64,000 nucleotides of DNA, taken from an uncultured Pelagibacteraceae bacterium (GTDB lineage: Bacteria; Pseudomonadota; Alphaproteobacteria; Pelagibacterales; Pelagibacteraceae). Location of the stretch: positions 104,992 through 168,991 of the forward strand of contig CACHJZ010000003.1 in NCBI GenBank assembly GCA_902580275.1, read 5' to 3'. Shown piece by piece: positions 62,534 to 64,000 of this stretch (positions are counted from its first letter, which is position 1; each line of letters begins with the position of its first letter). Both the position numbers and the translations under genes were made by a program. The notes beneath the pieces are model-generated. The model was not told the DNA's origin. It worked only from the letters and a program-made list of their open reading frames with translations, and ran no database searches.

Positions 62534-63447
62534 TTGGATCGTATAAAAGAATTGGCAAATTTTTCAGCCTCAAAAATTTGAAGATCATCCTCTTTTTCTC
62601 CCAAACCCAAAGCTATGATAGGTAATTTATATTTTTTTGCTATAGCAATTAAAATTCCACCTTTTGCAGTGCCATCAAGTTTGGTCATTATTAATCCTGT
62701 AATTGGGATTATTTTATTAAACTCCTCTACTTGATTAATTACATTCTGACCAGAAGTAGCATCCAAAACCAAAATTACTTCATGTGGAGCCTTAGGGTCA
62801 ATTTTTTTAGTAACATTCGCAATTTTCTTATACTCCTCCATTAAATTCTTTTTGTTTTGCAATCTTCCAGCAGTATCTATCAATACATGGGTAAAATTTT
62901 TATTTATCGCTACTTCAACGGCTTTATATGCAACAGAGGCTGGATCTGAACCTTGTGAAGATTTAATAATTTCGACATCAATTTTGTTTGCCCAATTTTC
63001 CAACTGTTCAATTGCTGCAGCTCTAAAAGTATCTGAAGCTGAAAAAATTACTTTATTTTTATTCATTTTTAATATTTTACCAATTTTTCCAATTGTAGTA
63101 GTCTTACCTACACCGTTAACACCAGAGATAAGTACAGCATTTAAATCAGTTTTTTTTGAAAAAAATACACTTTTTTCAAGTGGCGACATTAAACTAATTA
63201 TATAATCTTTAAGAATTGAATTAATTTCATCTAATTTATTCTTATTAGGATCGACTTTTTTTTCTGCGATAATTTTTTTAATTTCTTCTGAAGCGATAAT
63301 TCCCACATCAGATTGTATTAAAAATTCCTCAATTTCATCTAATGTTTTGTCATCAATTTCTTTTTTAATAATTATTTCCTTAAGCCCAGAGGAAAAACTT
63401 GAGGCAGTCTTTTGTAAACCTAATTTAAATTTTTCAAAAATGCCCAT
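62530..63447 (-). CDS. ftsY: Signal recognition particle receptor FtsY
   Basis: GTPase that docks SRP-ribosome complexes at the membrane. It is 305 aa, essentially the NG domains with almost no acidic A domain. G1 is GVNGVGKTTT, then DTFRAAA, DTAGR (G3), TKLDGTAKGG (G4) and GLGEKEDDL (G5 region). It ends FIRSN. It lies 1 bp downstream of dapF on the same strand. Confidence 0.97.
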   Translation of the reverse strand: MGIFEKFKLGLQKTASSFSSGLKEIIIKKEIDDKTLDEIEEFLIQSDVGIIASEEIKKIIAEKKVDPNKNKLDEINSILKDYIISLMSPLEKSVFFSKKTDLNAVLISGVNGVGKTTTIGKIGKILKMNKNKVIFSASDTFRAAAIEQLENWANKIDVEIIKSSQGSDPASVAYKAVEVAINKNFTHVLIDTAGRLQNKKNLMEEYKKIANVTKKIDPKAPHEVILVLDATSGQNVINQVEEFNKIIPITGLIMTKLDGTAKGGILIAIAKKYKLPIIALGLGEKEDDLQIFEAEKFANSFIRSN

Positions 63448-63448
63448 T

Positions 63449-64000
63449 TTATAATTTTAAATTAACTTTTTTTATCTCCGAAACTGGTCCAGTCATAAAA
63501 ATATTATCATTTTTATCAACCTCAATATTCAAAATACCTTCACTAAAATTAATGTTAACTTTATTATTTACTAAACTCTTCTTTAAGGCAGCTACTGCAG
63601 ATGCACAGGCTGCCGTTCCACAGGCCTTAGTAAGTCCTGCCCCTCTTTCCCATACATTTACTTTTATGTTATTCTTATCTGTGACTTCAGCAAATGTTAC
63701 ATTTGTTTTTTCAGGAAATAGATCATGGTTTTCAATTTTAGGACCTAATATTTTTAGGTCATAATCAAAGCAATTCTTTACAAAAAAAATTATGTGGGGG
63801 TTCCCTACATTAACACAAAATCCATTAGAAAATGTTTTATCATTTATTTTTAAAGATACGTCAGCAGGATTTATTGTCTTTGATAATGGAATATCCTCAA
63901 AACTAAACAAAGGTTTTCCCATTTCAAGTTCAACTTTTAAATTTTCAACTATTTTTGCATTAAGTACTCGATTGTTTGTTCTTAACTTAACTTCTTTGGT
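63449..64000 (-). CDS. dapF: Diaminopimelate epimerase (partial, N-terminus off window)
   Basis: Converts LL- to meso-diaminopimelate for lysine and peptidoglycan. The visible 183 codons are the C-terminal two-thirds and run to the window end with no stop, so an ATG at 63922 is internal, not the start. The second catalytic Cys lies in LTKACGTAACAS, with VNVGNPHIIFFV and VWERGAGLTKA before it. It is followed by ftsY after 1 bp. Confidence 0.93.
   Translation of the reverse strand, partial: TKEVKLRTNNRVLNAKIVENLKVELEMGKPLFSFEDIPLSKTINPADVSLKINDKTFSNGFCVNVGNPHIIFFVKNCFDYDLKILGPKIENHDLFPEKTNVTFAEVTDKNNIKVNVWERGAGLTKACGTAACASAVAALKKSLVNNKVNINFSEGILNIEVDKNDNIFMTGPVSEIKKVNLKL

Noticed and set aside
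63449..63922. A 157 aa complete dapF starting at ATG 63922
   Set aside because: The frame is open to the window end and the upstream residues match DapF, so this ATG is internal and the gene is truncated by the window.
1..64000. CRISPR arrays, insertion sequences, prophage, rRNA operons, toxin-antitoxin or restriction systems
   Set aside because: No direct-repeat arrays, transposase or integrase motifs, rRNA sequence or defence genes were found on either strand.

Overview
The window is a stretch of AT-rich, very compact alphaproteobacterial chromosome. Genes abut or overlap, intergenic gaps are mostly under 100 bp, and Lys/Asn/Ile-rich proteins are common. Gene order is that of alphaproteobacteria: mnmE-rho-hemJ-hemH-hemE, PPDK regulator-maf-aroE-coaE-dnaQ, hslUV next to hisBHAFE, and tim44/smr. 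Streamlining, base composition and transporter content suggest a SAR11-like (Pelagibacterales) or similarly streamlined marine lineage such as HIMB59/AEGEAN-169. This placement is an inference; no rRNA is present to test it. I saw no insertion sequence, prophage, CRISPR array or rRNA operon.

Layout. 1-5579: leftward block of mnmE (cut by the window edge), rho and haem genes, with a sulfotransferase inserted. 5580-5862: a divergent gap at the hemE/PPDK-regulator junction, the classical alphaproteobacterial oriC position, holding an inverted pair of near-consensus DnaA boxes. 5863-13659: origin-proximal housekeeping genes (maf, aroE, coaE, dnaQ, secB, fxsA, tim44-like, smr, hslUV). 13750-16730: hisB-hisH-hisA-hisF-hisE. 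16775-19766: malyl-CoA lyase plus malate-CoA ligase (mcl-mtkA-mtkB), a route between malate and acetyl-CoA plus glyoxylate. 19768-26251: HIT protein, GNAT, second sulfotransferase, lolA, ftsK, a ubiquinone-type hydroxylase and a LON-domain protein. 26391-26465: tRNA-Gly(GCC), followed at once by a pterin carbinolamine dehydratase gene, then purH, heparinase II/III-like and rpe.

31092-35967: an acetate-type module (two-subunit sodium/solute symporter, acetyl-CoA synthetase). 35980-46198: EVE protein, tsaD, hemC-hemD, mscS, yggT, folD, argG, ialB, an aldo/keto reductase, a Bax-inhibitor-like protein, DUF2794, yciB and hspQ. 46378-50508: cytochrome c maturation operon ccmC-D-E-F-G-H without ccmA, ccmB or ccmI. 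51062-61546: a one-directional 2-hydroxyacid/2-oxoacid module. It has two tandem L-2-hydroxyacid dehydrogenases, an aminotransferase, a GlcD/Dld-type FAD oxidase, a D-2-hydroxyacid dehydrogenase, a TRAP transporter with a Tat-type binding protein, and an amidase. 61536-64000: a 59-residue membrane protein, an alpha/beta hydrolase, ftsY and partial dapF.

How it fits together (inference): the transporters would import small carboxylates (acetate; 2-hydroxy- or 2-oxoacids). The dehydrogenases would feed electrons to the respiratory chain, whose c-type cytochromes are built by the ccm genes. Acetyl-CoA and glyoxylate could meet at Mcl/MtkAB. The most notable items are the putative oriC, the mcl-mtkAB insertion beside his genes, the 2-hydroxyacid/TRAP module with an internal terminator, an EF-hand-like loop inside the symporter, a long hairpin ahead of ccmC, and the fact that all ten convergent gene pairs are separated by at most 5 nt.
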